A stretch of 64,000 nucleotides of DNA, taken from the NCBI GenBank assembly GCA_026874595.1, contig CM049316.1, positions 68,036,676 to 68,100,675 on the forward strand, given 5' to 3'. The translations under genes and the position numbers were made by a program. The notes below the pieces were generated by a model, which saw nothing but the letters and a program-made list of their open reading frames with translations, had not been told where the DNA came from and ran no database searches. This DNA is from Sipunculus nudus. Lineage: Eukaryota; Annelida; Sipuncula; Golfingiida; Sipunculidae. Of the stretch, positions 23,051 through 34,838 are shown in pieces. The number at the start of each line of letters is the position of its first letter. Position 1 is the first letter of the stretch.

Positions 23051-23260
23051 GTTCCTGTTTTTGAACATGACATAAAACATTGTTCTGAGGTTGTGTCAAG
23101 AAGAACATTACTTAAAAACGGTCGTGTTGCTGTAACTTTTGAGAGGTATGGAGTCAAAGAAGAGAAACGGGCGGCGTTATGCTTAGATGACAAGCTGACA
23201 GTCCTTGAGCGGCTCGACCGTGGTGACAAGCCTTCCATCATCCAGATGTTAAAAAACTGA
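23051..23260 (+). CDS. Exon-like segment resembling a CENP-B/Tigger N-terminal region
   Basis: A 70-codon frame that is GC-richer than its surroundings, opens after an AG (23049-23050) and ends at a TGA. It includes KEEKRAALCLDDKLTVLERL followed by DRGDKPSIIQMLKN, resembling the first helices of the psq/CENP-B helix-turn-helix in pogo/Tigger transposases. A pogo-like terminal repeat lies about 250 bp downstream (to 23517). Most likely an internally deleted pogo-like element carrying only this part; a host exon is possible. Confidence 0.35.
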   Translation, partial: VPVFEHDIKHCSEVVSRRTLLKNGRVAVTFERYGVKEEKRAALCLDDKLTVLERLDRGDKPSIIQMLKN

Positions 23261-23439
23261 GAGAACATTCTTATAAAACTAAGTCAGGAAGTTAAGTATA
23301 CAAGTTAGACTGATCTTTACCAAGCAAACTCTGCAGTAAATCAAAGTCAATTACTTAAGTCTGAAAGAAACATGGTGTTCCCTCAGTAGAATGGCGTTAA
23401 ATCAAGCATTAACCTCAGTACGAAAATGCCGCTTGATCC

Positions 23440-23514
23440 CTAACCGGTTTTCCGAAAATTCATTTTTCCGAAAGAAAAGCTTGTCCCTGCCGCTTTCGGA
23501 AAAAAGGCGCTCTA

Positions 23515-23517
<3 letters not shown>
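23440..23517. mobile_element. Right terminus of a pogo/Tigger-like element
   Basis: Read on the minus strand it starts CAGTAGAGCGCCTTTTTTCC, with TA immediately outside (23518-23519), the usual terminus and target of pogo-like elements. No matching left end was found upstream, so the element is truncated or rearranged. Confidence 0.5.

Positions 23518-23565
<48 letters not shown>
23518..23565. repeat. (TA)n microsatellite
   Basis: About 46 bp of TA dinucleotides starting exactly at the pogo-like terminus. Confidence 0.95.
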
Positions 23566-23566
<1 letters not shown>

Positions 23567-25544
23567 AATATATGAACGTGATTACCCCTCATCAACCTGT
23601 GTATATTAGTTGAATATGTGATCAGTCATCCTTTACCACATAATTACAGCGCAATTTTATCTGTATAGAAAGTGTATTGTTGCTCGAAAGTGGAATTTGG
23701 ACCACCTATCTTAGACAGGCATTGCATAATAAATAGAGATATAGAATATGGTTTAGAGGGGGAGGTATACCAGCTGAACATGTCACGGTAAAATTATACA
23801 TTATGGGCAAAGAGTGCCGCTCTACATTATCGCAAAAATGCTTCCTTGGAGCCGGCCTCTGCTGAACGGTCATTTATTTATTAGCATAGCCGAATGCTGC
23901 GACCACAAGGTAAAAATAAATTGTAACCATAATTGTTACCATAAGGAGCACCGAATCTCCACGTTTTACGTCTCTATGGGAAGGGGAAGGTCAGGAAGGA
24001 CGACGTACACAAAGTGAAATCGTCGCCCTTATGATCCTATCAGGGATTTATTATGTGCGTCAAAAACGAAGGCCAATTTGGTATGGATCTGTAAATTAAC
24101 GTATCTAAGGAACATCAAAATACCCCAATGCCATGATGAGTTTTTGATGATTCAGTGGCTTGGTGTGAATGTTCGTTCTGCTTCCCGAGCAACCGTAATA
24201 TATGTTTGAAGAACGATTTTAGTATTTCATATGTATCTCTCTGGATAACCAGTAAAGGCAGTGCAAGCGCAATTATCAGCGCTCTCCGATGCTCACTGTA
24301 ATTCTACATTTATTATCTCGTATATTAAATATTAATATTGACAAGCAGCTAAAGTCCAATGCCTAACCAATACTAAAGTTGATGTCATCCTTTGGAGCTG
24401 TTACAGGAACGCATTAGCTGCCATGCAGTAAAATGCTTATAGGGTGTGTATTAACCTGATTTATTAATAAATTGAGTAATCAGAATATTTGTACTATACA
24501 CAGTCCGACACTGCGGTGTCTTCTTTTTACAACTTTAGTGGTTCACCAATTTTGGAAGACAAGCAAATCATAGATAACGAAATATAGGCCACAAACCATA
24601 TACAACGGGTATAAGCAATATTTTAAAAAATTGTATGACGTAAATTCAGATTTAAAACCATTAATGTTGTCATATTTTTAATTATGCTCAGCCGCAGGTT
24701 CATAATTTAATTTCTAATATTTTGCAGAATTAGAGAAAACAATTTTGATGTTTACAATAATCTCTTAAAATATAAGAATATTTATATGTATATCGGCATA
24801 TGCCTCTCTGGATAGTTATAATGCTTGCTTTATTAGTTATTGTTCTATCTGTTATAGTATTATAAAGTGTAAGGTTTATTAAATTCCATTTGCATCCTAG
24901 TAATTACCGAAACAGGACGCAATGTATAATAAATACCAGAAAATGTAAGGTGCTAAATGTACAGCCTATAGTCAAGTTTTGGACCAATTTATGTAATACA
25001 TGTATGTTAATTTAGCCTTATAGTATGCACCAAAATACAAATTATAAACGTAAGGCCCCACAAGCATATATGGACTGTCAAGTGCTTACAATTACATTAA
25101 CTTGTGGTATTTCACAAAATGGCTGCTACCTATCGCGTACAGTGCCTAATTTGGTACCTAATCAGTCCCTATGACTAGTAAAACAAACCTTAATTTATTA
25201 TAAATAGGTAAGAAACAATGAATCAGACGTTCAAACTAAGCAATGACAGTCCTACCTTGTGGATCAGAACTGTTAGATGTTTTCATGGCGGCTACAGGTA
25301 CGCACAGGTAGTTATGTAGTATGTTTAATAGGGGAACCGTTATCTGATCTATATTGATCAACTTTTAAAAAAATATATATATAGTCCATGGGTACGTCTA
25401 CGTATGTTAACTGGCATTGCTTTATCGTTTGCGAAAAAAAATATGTGCATGTGTGAACATGAAATAAACCAGTAAATTATTAACTCCATGAGGACTGTCT
25501 GCCCTGTGTTGGTTGTACATAAATATCCACTACTTGTTTAGGCT
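23566..25544. other. Intergenic DNA, nothing recognised
   Basis: AT-rich, with short frames only. No repeat or exon with clear borders was identified. Confidence 0.5.
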
Positions 25545-25711
25545 AATTATTAAGCTCGTCGAAACTGTTCGGCATTGATAAGAGTTCCAAAGGACAAATG
25601 CGCGAGGCGAGGTTGACGAGATATGCAAGGTCGATAAATGATATGAAAACAATTCCGCAAACATTGACTACATTCTTTGAGCTCTTAGATGATAACAATC
25701 TCGTGTATAAG
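25545..25711 (+). CDS. Exon-like segment, product not recognised
   Basis: An open frame reads SSKGQMREARLTRYARSIND then MKTIPQTLTTFFELLDDNN and ends at a donor-like AAG|GTAACA (25711/25712). Composition is less AT-rich than the flanks. No clear acceptor was found upstream and the family is not recognised, so it may be chance or a mobile-element fragment. Confidence 0.22.
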
Positions 25712-25855
25712 GTAACACTCAGTGTCACGATGGTTCAAAATATCAGTCCCAGGCCCAAGTACACTCCTCACGCACCGGCTATACATTGCAGTCCTTCCAG
25801 AACTTCTTCGTTTTAGCCGCTACTTTGTTTGGTATTTTTTCCGGGAGTCTCGGCA

Positions 25856-26035
25856 CCAGGGCCCTGTATCTCGAAGCTATCGGAAGCGTAACGAGAGCTT
25901 AACGAACTCGGAATCTGTTCGTTAATTTTAACTAAGGTATCTCGAAGCGTTCGTTAGTTAATTACCTTCGCTATGGGTCCTTTTTTCCTCTCGTTAATAA
26001 CGGACGGTCTGGGGCATCCGTTAGGGCTTCGGTTA
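25856..26035 (+). repeat. MITE-like terminus with GTATCTCGAAGC motifs (left)
   Basis: Begins CCAGGGCCCTGTATCTCGAA and repeats GGTATCTCGAAGCGTTCG about 75 bp later. The inverted counterpart lies at 31979-32095. Form and ends resemble short GGGCC-ended elements of PIF/Harbinger type, an assignment from general pattern only. Confidence 0.45.
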
Positions 26036-26100
26036 CTTACACTTTACATTTCCTAGGTAAACTTTTACATGCCTGATACAAGCAAGATCTCTCTCTTTCT

Positions 26101-26108
26101 CTTCTTCT

Positions 26109-26142
<34 letters not shown>

Positions 26143-26168
26143 TCACCCTCATTATATATATATATAAT
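26101..26168. repeat. (CT)n then (TA)n microsatellites
   Basis: CT dinucleotides at about 26101-26141, then a short TA tract at about 26154-26167. Confidence 0.9.
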
Positions 26169-27429
26169 GGTTTTGTTGAGGGTATATGGGATAGATTGAC
26201 AGCTTCAAACATCATTTTGAAAGACAATTCACTGTGGAATTTTAAAGCAGAACCTTTCTCAGGGTTTCTTCAGTTTTGTTTTAAAAGAATTTAACAGTTC
26301 AGCCTTTAAAAATAAACTTGAAATGTATTTTCTTAGACGTTTATGTTTTTTTGTGTCATAAGTAAAATCATTTTATATTTATTTTTGCTCAGGTGACCAT
26401 ATTTTGCAAAATATGCGTGTTTTACGTAATTTGCACCAACATTATAGTATTACAGACTGTTCAAGTTACCTGAGCGTCATGGCCCAAGGATCACTTTTGT
26501 TAAATCTTAAATTTTAAATTTCAGATTGACTTAGAAACATTTTTTATTTGATAAACCCACTTTCAAAAGGATATTTTCCTCTATGGTTAAAGAATTCCAA
26601 ACCTATTTCATGATAACGGTTTCATATTTAAATTTGTAAATTGTAATCTTAAATATGGTGTGTGACACCTTAAAAAAATTATACAAAGTAATCGTGCAAA
26701 GAATGTTTAACAAGTTAAATAAAAACAAGATAAATATATGTAAAACATATTTAGTTGATTTTTGGTTTGTAACCATGACACATAGATTAAGCCTCCTGTA
26801 ATCGAATACCTTTTATTAACTGGGAATCTTTATTCTGAGAATGAAAGCCTCTGTGTGTGGGTGGTCCCTGTTCTGGGGTAGCCCACAACCCAAATTTTCA
26901 TTCACGTGTTCCACCAGTTCTTTAATGCAAAAGTACAACGTACACTTGATTGCATTCACGTATTTTGTCCATATTTCCCAGGTTCATTCGTGCATAAGTT
27001 TGTATACGTCTGCGAATATTCCCGGGGAAAAAACCTTCGTGGATGCTCATGATAGGGACCAAAATCTAACATTCTAAACATTCCCGCGAGGTGCACTGAA
27101 ACATTCATGGGATTTATTTCATGATTGTGTAATATATTATAACAAGGCCTATAGGCATAATGCGAACATGTGCAATGGGATATTCATAAGTTATAATGGT
27201 TCCCTGATTACATGTTTGACCAATAAATGAAATGTACTTGATTATTTTTAAAATTAATCATGTATACATATAAAAAGCAAGTACTAAACAAGTGACCCGT
27301 GGGTCATGACGCTCAGCGACTGACATGTTGATAACACGTCCTTAGCTTAATATCATCAAGGCCCATAAAAACAACAAATTTGATGACAATCCAACCAGCC
27401 TTTCATAAGGAATCTGGCAATATGTGTGT
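26169..27429. other. Intergenic DNA, possible diffuse repeat
   Basis: The segment at about 26840-27115 (GGGTAGCCCACAACCCAAAT, TTTTCATTCACGTG, TTCATGGGATTTATTTCATGA) loosely matches 44560-44830 in motif order, suggesting two old copies of one dispersed repeat. Otherwise nothing recognised. Confidence 0.35.
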
Positions 27430-28975
27430 ATTCTGCATTATTTCTGGGGTGCTCAAACATACCCCAAAACTCTGAGAATATAGGTCACTGTGACCAAATT
27501 TCAGGTTTCTGGGGAGAACTTTTGAGGAACTCTCAGGATGTCAGGTAAGAAGATTCATGGCCCCATGGTTAAGATTTGTGCTCTACTTTGGTATCAAATT
27601 TTCAGTTATTCTGAGGGGTGCTTATAAGCCCCATAGCTCAGACAATATGGGTATCAGAGACCTTAATTCATGTTTCCAAGGAGACTTTTCACAGATCTCC
27701 CTGGATTTCAAGTTTGAAGATTCTAGGACCAATGGTTATTTAAGCCCTGTTCAGGGACGACCATATCTTTGAAGGTCTCATAAATAGAGAAAAAAATATG
27801 TGTTGAAAATTTAAAAGAAATTTAGGTGGTGCCAGCAGTCTGCAAGAACTGATGAAACACTCTATGATGAATATGCATGCAAAGAATCATGGTGATCAAT
27901 GGAATAGTTGTTCAGATACTGGAGCTCTTGTATCAAATTTTTAGTTATTCTGGGAGGTACTTCTAAGACCCATAGCTCGGAGGATAGAGGTAACAGAGAC
28001 CTAATTTCAGGTTTCCATGGAGTTTTCTATGGACCTCCTAGGATGTCAAGAAAGAAGATTACTGGTCAAATAGTTATGATTTGTGATAAAAAATCTTGTG
28101 TCAAATGTTATATTATTCTGGATGGGGGGGGGTTAGAAGCCCCATAGCTCACAGGTTTTGGGTAACAGAGAACTAATTCCATGTTTCCAAGGAGACTTTT
28201 CATGGGCCTCCCTGCATGCGAAGACAGGAGATTCTAAGTTCAGTCATTAAGAGTTGTGCCCTGTTAACAGATTGGCACCTTTAAGATCTCAAAATAGAGA
28301 AAAAAAATCGTAAAAATACAGGTGGCGCCACCAGTCTGCAGAAACTGATGAAACACTCCATGATCAAAATTTATGCAAAGAATCATGGTGATCATTGCAA
28401 TAGTTATTCAGATACTTGAGCTTTTGTTTCAGATTTTTCATTATTCGGGGGTTTCCTTAAGAGCACAATAGCTGGAAGAATATCTGTAACAGAGACTTTT
28501 TTCCACGTTTCCAAGAAGACTTTTCAAGGACCTCTCTGGATGTAAAGTGAGAAGATTCCAAGTCCAGTGGTTACGATTTGTTCTCTGTTAACAGATAACG
28601 GCATCTTTTGAGGTCTCAAAAATAGAGAAAAAAATTCGTAAAAAGACAGGTGGCGCCAGCAGTCTGCAGAAACTGATGAAACACTCCATGATCAATATCC
28701 CTGGAAAGAATCATGGTGATCAATGCAACAGTTGTTCAGATACTTAAGCTTTTGTATCAGATTTTTTTATTAAAATTTGGGGGGTACTTTGGAGCCCGAT
28801 AGCTTGAAGAATATGGGAACAGAGACCTAATTCCAAGTTTCCAAAGGGATTTTTCATGGACCTCTCTGGATATAAAGTGAGAAGATTCTAGGTCCATTGG
28901 TTACGATTTGTGCCTTGTTAACGGACAGACGGCCGGATGGCCTGACGGACGACGGACAAAGAGTGATCGCTACAC
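27430..28975 (-). repeat. TCCG-headed dispersed tandem-repeat element, copy 2 (inverted)
   Basis: The same family as at 8.4 kb on the opposite strand: the head (rich in CGGAC/GACGG, then AAAGAGTGATCGC) lies at about 28921-28972 and the monomers extend leftward. The marker CAGTCTGCAGAAACTGATGA occurs near 28330 and 28660 (about 330 bp apart) and, diverged, near 27837. Four to five monomers are present, the longest array of the family here. Several short frames inside are by-products of the repeat. Confidence 0.8.
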
Positions 28976-28985
28976 ATGCAAAATT

Positions 28986-29095
28986 TCAGGCTGATATGTC
29001 AAATACCTGCTGAAAAGTAAGCAGGTATATACGCTGCGCAAATATTGTAGGTGGCACCACAGGTCTTGTGTCAGGCTGATATGTCAAATCTCTCA
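28986..29095. repeat. 85-bp direct repeat
   Basis: CAGGCTGATATGTCAAAT occurs at 28987 and again at 29072, just outside the head of the inverted TCCG-family copy. Confidence 0.6.
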
Positions 29096-31949
29096 ATTAA
29101 GGAATTATTCATAGTAGGTTGAAAGTTTTTCATACAGGTCTAGGGGGTTCCGACCATGAAAACAGCCCAGAAATATTTTTTTTTAAACACAAACAATATA
29201 AAACCTAAAAAATTATGAATAGCACGTATTATTTTCTCAGATGATTACATATATACGTTAATTAGTGTATAAACCTATACGTATGCTGCATATGCAGCTT
29301 GTTTCGATCGCTCAGGGTAGCGAGTGAAAACGCATATATATGAAGGATTTTTGCTGTATTATGAACAGGAAATTATGCAAAACTCCTATTGGGGAGAGTC
29401 ATTTAATTTGATAATTTTAACTGGGTAATTAACTATAAGGTTTTACTTTACTTATCTGTATATTGTCATATTAAGCTTTGTCTTTACCCCTATGAGGGAC
29501 CATTTATTTGAAAAATCTCTTTATTACCTATCTATTGAATCTTGGTAGGAAGTAAATTTACCAATAGTAATAATTTCTGTAGTAACGGATTTTTATAAGA
29601 GAATGTTAATTCAATTATTCCTTTCCATTGGCTGTAATCAGTATTTGTTCAAGGATAATCCACATACTAGTTACGTTTAGAAAGTGTAGAAAATGCTTCG
29701 TGAATGAATCTACTTTAGTAAAGAACTGGATATTATTAAACAACAGCTGTTTTTTTAAATAATTCCAAGATGAGAATGTAATATGTAGTTTTCTTAACTT
29801 TGCTTCGTTTCTAATTGCTTGCTACCAAATATTCTTGGAGCGGTATGCCTCAAGACAAATATCACAATAAATTGCTAAGACAAGATAATATATGAAATAT
29901 TTCGTGACCTCTTAGTATTGTTTAAAGTATTCAGTTATGAAAAGAGTATATGAAAATATATGATTTTAATTTCAGGAAAATATAATTATATAATAAGATC
30001 TACAACAAATAAAGATATATATAAATATTTATACATCTATTATTAGGTCTCTCTCCTATTTTATCAATGCTTTAATTTGTTTAAATTACTAAAAAATAGG
30101 AACACTGACTAAGAGTTTAAGGTAAAAATAAGTAGGGTTATTCTTTAGTCCTGTCTAACTGTTTAGTGTTTGCGCACAATACACAAAACCATTCAAAGGG
30201 AAGAATTAGCAATAAGTTGAATTTCAATCGATTGAAATGGGGTTGAACACTATTTAAATGCTATAAATTCCCTGAAATTGAAAACCCTATATCCCTCATG
30301 AAAGGCCTACATATCGTGATATAAAACATCCCCTGCTCCCATTTTCTATAAAATTTATCCTTTACGTGTTACTTTCTTGGACTCTCTCAGGGGCATAACC
30401 TGATTTATCGCAGGCCCAGCTGGGAGGCCTAAAGGCGGTTTCACACCGGATGTTACGTCCGAACGAAATTTGCTATCCGAACGAAAAAAATAGAACATGT
30501 TATTTTTGTCGTTCGTATCGGACAAGAATGGCTTCTTTTCACCTTCAACACAAAATAGCTGGAACATTTATAACCAGACTTGTTCATTAGTACGTTAGTA
30601 GTATCAAATTTATTTGATTTAAACAGATATTTATAACTTTTTTTTAGCTCCAATCATTTTTTCCCATTAAAATCAGACTTCGTTTTATATAATATGTATT
30701 TTTCCTGGGAGTCCATTTATTTTAATTTACAATCGAGGACAAAACATTTAGACTTTCAAACCAGGTTAAGATATAATATTTCAGGGTAATTCTAATTCTT
30801 TATATATTATTTGCAATATATTATAGTTATTCTCTGAAAGGGAGAGGGATGATTACATTGATCATCCCCCTAGCCCCCCTCCCTCATATTGACGCCCCTG
30901 AATATAAGTCAGCAGAATAAGCGATATGTACAGAAATAAGTAACATTATCCAGGAATTGGTATACATTACCTAACCCCTCCCCCGAAAATAAAATGCTCA
31001 GCGATAAATTGAGAAAGAAAAAATCATGAAACAATAATATTTTTATTATTACAAAAGTTTTTTTATTTTTAGTTAAACATTTTGCATATAAACAGAAGTT
31101 TCAAAGCTTTGGACAGACGGTTCTACATCATATTGGCAGATTTGAAAATATAAATCAAAATAAACTAGTGATTCAAACTTTAATTTAACTTGAAATACAG
31201 GAGTTACAATGGAATATGTTCTGTTGGAACAAAAAGTTGCACATTAATATTTTAAAGGCATGTTCAGACGAGAGTCTGGGTCCAGTCAGTGGTATAAATA
31301 TATGTCACCTGTGAACTCATGACTATAGCTGGTATCTGGCAAGTCCCAATATCTTTCAATTATATAGTCAGTACACTCAGAGGTGAACTTTTTAAAATTA
31401 ACAAATTAAATAACTTGTTCCCAATGGGAATTTTTGGTACTTTTGATATATTATTCTCACGTATTTTCTGAGTAAAATGCAGTTGGTTTCTCTTTGTTAC
31501 TATTTGTTCAGAGTTCAACCCCGTTTTTACTACATGAGTAACCGATGGGGGAATTCCAAAGTTTGACGTCAGTGATAGGGTATTCCTCTGGCAGATGACT
31601 TCTCAACTCCTACAGCTCTATACTATAGGTCCGATTTTGCTGCATAAGCACTACATACGCATGCGTAATCAATGGAATCACAGGCGTTTTCTAGATGCAT
31701 TACGCTTACCTACGCATACGTACCGCACACGCACATATGGACTGCTAGCTTGATAAAGGAAAACCGTATACGCAGGGCCAACATGCTTTATAGTGAATAC
31801 GGGCATTGCAATGCGTGCTGAACTTAATACTATTTTTAGTAACACTGGGACACTTTTTAGGGATGAGCCGTGGATAAAACGCATAGCGAGCCGTTTAAAT
31901 AACGTTCGGAAGCAAACCAAACGAAAAGGTAATGGTGAGTTTACGAGTG
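29096..31949. other. Intergenic DNA, nothing recognised
   Basis: AT-rich, with no exon or repeat having clear borders. A CAGGGGC at 30388 and GCCCCTG at 30894 could be distant ends of another small element, but no target duplication supports it. Confidence 0.45.
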
Positions 31950-31978
31950 AATTCCGACTGCCTAACTAATCCTTTACG

Positions 31979-32095
31979 AGAGCTTCGAGATACTCTAGTT
32001 AACCGTTCGTTTTGTCAATCGCTTTGCAATAGTTAGGCTCTCGTAAATGAATATAACGAACAAGAAAGCGAACGCTTCGAGATACTGGCCCCAGG
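31979..32095 (-). repeat. MITE-like terminus with GCTTCGAGATAC motifs (right)
   Basis: Inverted counterpart of 25856-26035: it ends GCTTCGAGATACTGGCCCCA (to about 32093), and GCTTCGAGATAC also occurs near 31982. Either the far end of a 6.2-kb element or a separate fragment. Confidence 0.45.
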
Positions 32096-33160
32096 ACTGG
32101 CAGAGAGCCAAGAATCAGACCAACGTGAGCAGGGTGGCGTGGAGTTCAAATGTGTTACAACGCTCTCATTGGTTTGTATGTCATAATTTTTTCATGCAGC
32201 TTTGAATTATTAATTTTATTGACCTCATCAAATGTAGCGCTTGGTGAACTCAGAATTCTGGATTCTGGTATGCCACCACAACAATAAGTATATGATGGCA
32301 AATAGCATAGCTATCTACTTTTATTGAGCTAATTATTTGTCTGTTAAACTGTAAACAGAAGTTTTATATTATTAAGGTGGCTGATTTATTGTCTGTGTCG
32401 CTCCTTGTGAACTGTTTACATGGTTAGTTGGTTGGTTTGCCTGTCAACACCTTTGCTAAACAATTTAAGAATAAAAGTCATGTAATTTTGTTGGGATTTG
32501 CTTTTGGGTTATGTATGAATAAAAATCCCTTAACAAATTTAATATATATATGTGTGTATGTGTGTTTGTGTATGTGTGCCATGCTGTTGAATCTGTATGC
32601 AGACTTTTTAAACTGAGACAAGTCTGACTTATCCAGCCATCTATTGTCAAACTAACGATACAGAAAGATATACGCGAGGTTATTCTGTCAGCTGTCCAAA
32701 TTATGCATATTTCTATCGTGCTTGTAACAGTTATGGTCTGCTTCAGGCCTGCTTATTACTCTTTAATAATAGGTGAAATAATGATATTTGCTTTTCTCGT
32801 GTTACACAACGTACAATTTTTTTATTGTCAATTTTAAATGGGGATTCCAACTAAATAAACAATTTTTGTGTACATCCAGTTGTAAATTTGTGTATTGAGT
32901 GAGACCTTGTAATGAATTTAAACCTACCACTGTCCAGCAGTATAATATTCTATGCAGGCATCATGTGCCTTCTGAACTAGATTTTCATGTTTTAAATTAT
33001 TGTATCATGATTCCTATATCTAGTGTTGTTCTCTAGGCATATTCTTGTCTGTCTTATGTTTGTCTTGAGACATATTTCAGATATAAACAAAAAGGATGTG
33101 ACAGGTCATGGATGCGACGAGACACAGACAAGCCAGATATAATTATTATATATAACCATG
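32096..33160. other. Intergenic DNA
   Basis: AT-rich. A short TG-rich tract lies at about 32543-32578. Nothing else recognised. Confidence 0.5.
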
Positions 33161-33161
33161 T

Positions 33162-33164
<3 letters not shown>

Positions 33165-33216
<52 letters not shown>
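33165..33216. repeat. (TA)n microsatellite
   Basis: About 50 bp of TA dinucleotides about 70 bp left of a palindromic MITE. Confidence 0.95.
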
Positions 33217-33219
<3 letters not shown>

Positions 33220-33288
33220 GTTAGGAGTTGCAAGTGCTTGCAGTATAATGCTCCATACAGCTGAGGTAGAGCAGATTGATTCACGGTA

Positions 33289-33549
33289 AGCACTTTGGAG
33301 CATCGTTGTCATTACTCCGAGTTTCACGCCTTTGCCGGTATCGTCACCCAGGCGAACATCTTATTGAACAGGCGTAATGAATTAGTTTTCAAAATGACGA
33401 CATCGAAACTACCGAACCGTGCAAAAAGAAAGTAACAAGATTAACTAGGTTCATCGCGAGCGTCAGTTACCTTATGATCGCCTGGGTGCCGAGACCGGCC
33501 ACAGAGTGAAAATCGGAGTAGCCTTATGATAGTGATGTTCCAACGTGCT
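33289..33549. mobile_element. Palindromic MITE, 261 bp, TA-flanked
   Basis: Left end AGCACTTTGGAGCATC and right end (reverse complement) AGCACGTTGGAACATC are inverted repeats. The match continues through ACTCCGA, GCCGGT and CACCCAGGCGA for roughly 110-130 bp per arm, so nearly the whole element can fold back. TA lies at 33287-33288 and 33550-33551. No coding capacity. Confidence 0.8.
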
Positions 33550-33554
33550 TAACG

Positions 33555-33557
<3 letters not shown>

Positions 33558-33601
<44 letters not shown>
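33558..33601. repeat. (TA)n microsatellite
   Basis: TA dinucleotides starting a few bases right of the palindromic MITE. Confidence 0.95.
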
Positions 33602-33602
<1 letters not shown>

Positions 33603-34115
33603 TTCCAAAAGACACATGAACATTTATTTCATGTTAATTGACCCTACGTTATGTCGCTATACATATCACAGTACGCTTACACATGTCGGAAAATATTGTA
33701 ATAGGAAAAATGTTTCTGTTACCCAGCCCTGAAAACCAAATTAATGTTGATACTTTTTGCGCATGTCGCGCTTAAAGACAATTAGATCAACAGTCGCTCA
33801 CTAGGGACCACAATCAAAAAAAGGTCGGAAACGTGAATTAAAAGGAGCTATGTTTTGTATTACTTATGATAAAATATCGGTCGGGTTAATGTGCAATTCT
33901 CTTATCTTAATTCTCTTACCTTCTTGCAAAGTACAGGTATACATGTAAAATATATGACCATTTGGTATGAACTAAACGGCTATCGCCAGTAGTTCTGAAT
34001 TACAGTTTTTCATGGCCATACAATTTGCTTGTTTATTTTGTAGACACTAGGTACTGGGTGTCTGCAAGAGGAAATTGTAATTTTATTATAATTTTTTTAA
34101 TCAGTAATCCGTATA
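33602..34115. other. Intergenic DNA
   Basis: Nothing recognised. Confidence 0.5.
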
Positions 34116-34270
34116 CAGTAGAGCCTGGATTATCCGGACATCCCCACTACGACCACTGCGTTGGAATTACACTATATTCGGATAAACCCTTATTCCATAA
34201 CACAGAGCATAAAATAAAACAACTTTATTTTCGGATAACTGATATTTTGGGATGATCATTGTTCGGATAA
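34116..34270 (+). mobile_element. Left terminus of a pogo/Tigger-like element
   Basis: Starts CAGTAGAGCCTGGATTATCC directly after TA (34114-34115), with several GGATAA motifs inside as in other pogo-like ends. No right end was found before the next element, so it is a fragment. Confidence 0.5.
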
Positions 34271-34627
34271 TGCAGGAATGAACATTATCTCGCATACAGT
34301 CTATGGATAGATAACAATGCTTACTGTGGGGACTCCTCCGTCTTGGATGCCATAAAAAACTGCGATGTAACCGATGTTGAAATGAAAGCCTAGAGGAAAG
34401 TGTGTCATGGTTCAGACCTCAGTGGTTGCATTGAAGGTCACTCTTCTGTTGGGACACAGGTGGCTCTTATTCTGTTCTTTTATTGTTCTCCCAACACACG
34501 ACAAATTTTCATCAAATCCCGCATATAGCTCCAAATCATTGGAAGAAAGTAAACCATAACTGGGGCACAGTATAGATCTAAGCTTCAGCATTTGATTCCT
34601 AGAGTCACAGTCTCAGGGATACTTGTG

Positions 34628-34833
34628 CAGGGGCGGATCCAGGATTTAGGAAAAGGGGGGGTCCAACCCAGGAGGACAAATGAAAATCCTAAAAAAAAGG
34701 TCATCAGGTCTGGAAAAGGGGGGGGGGGGGGGGGTCCAGGCCGCAAATTACGTCTTAAACACCTTAGAAAAGTATGCTTCGGGTGAAAAAGGGGGGTCCG
34801 GACCCCCTGGACCCCCCCCTGGATCCGCTTCTG
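34628..34833. mobile_element. CAGGGGCGGATCC-type non-autonomous element, 206 bp
   Basis: Left end CAGGGGCGGATCCAGG, right end CCTGGATCCGCTTCTG, inverted copies with two changes. TTGTG lies immediately outside each end (34623-34627 and 34834-34838), again a 5-bp target duplication as in the copy at 20.6 kb. Long G and C runs sit just inside the ends. The frames across it are low-complexity artefacts of these runs. Confidence 0.8.
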
Positions 34834-34838
34834 TTGTG

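Noticed and set aside
27557-28147. Two frames of 71-79 codons with similar text
   Set aside because: Both lie in monomers of the TCCG-headed repeat. Their similarity reflects the repeat, and matching frames appear in the other copies.
30388-30900. A third full CAGGGGC...GCCCCTG element
   Set aside because: Only 7 bp of end match and no 5-bp direct repeat outside (TCTCT versus AATAT).
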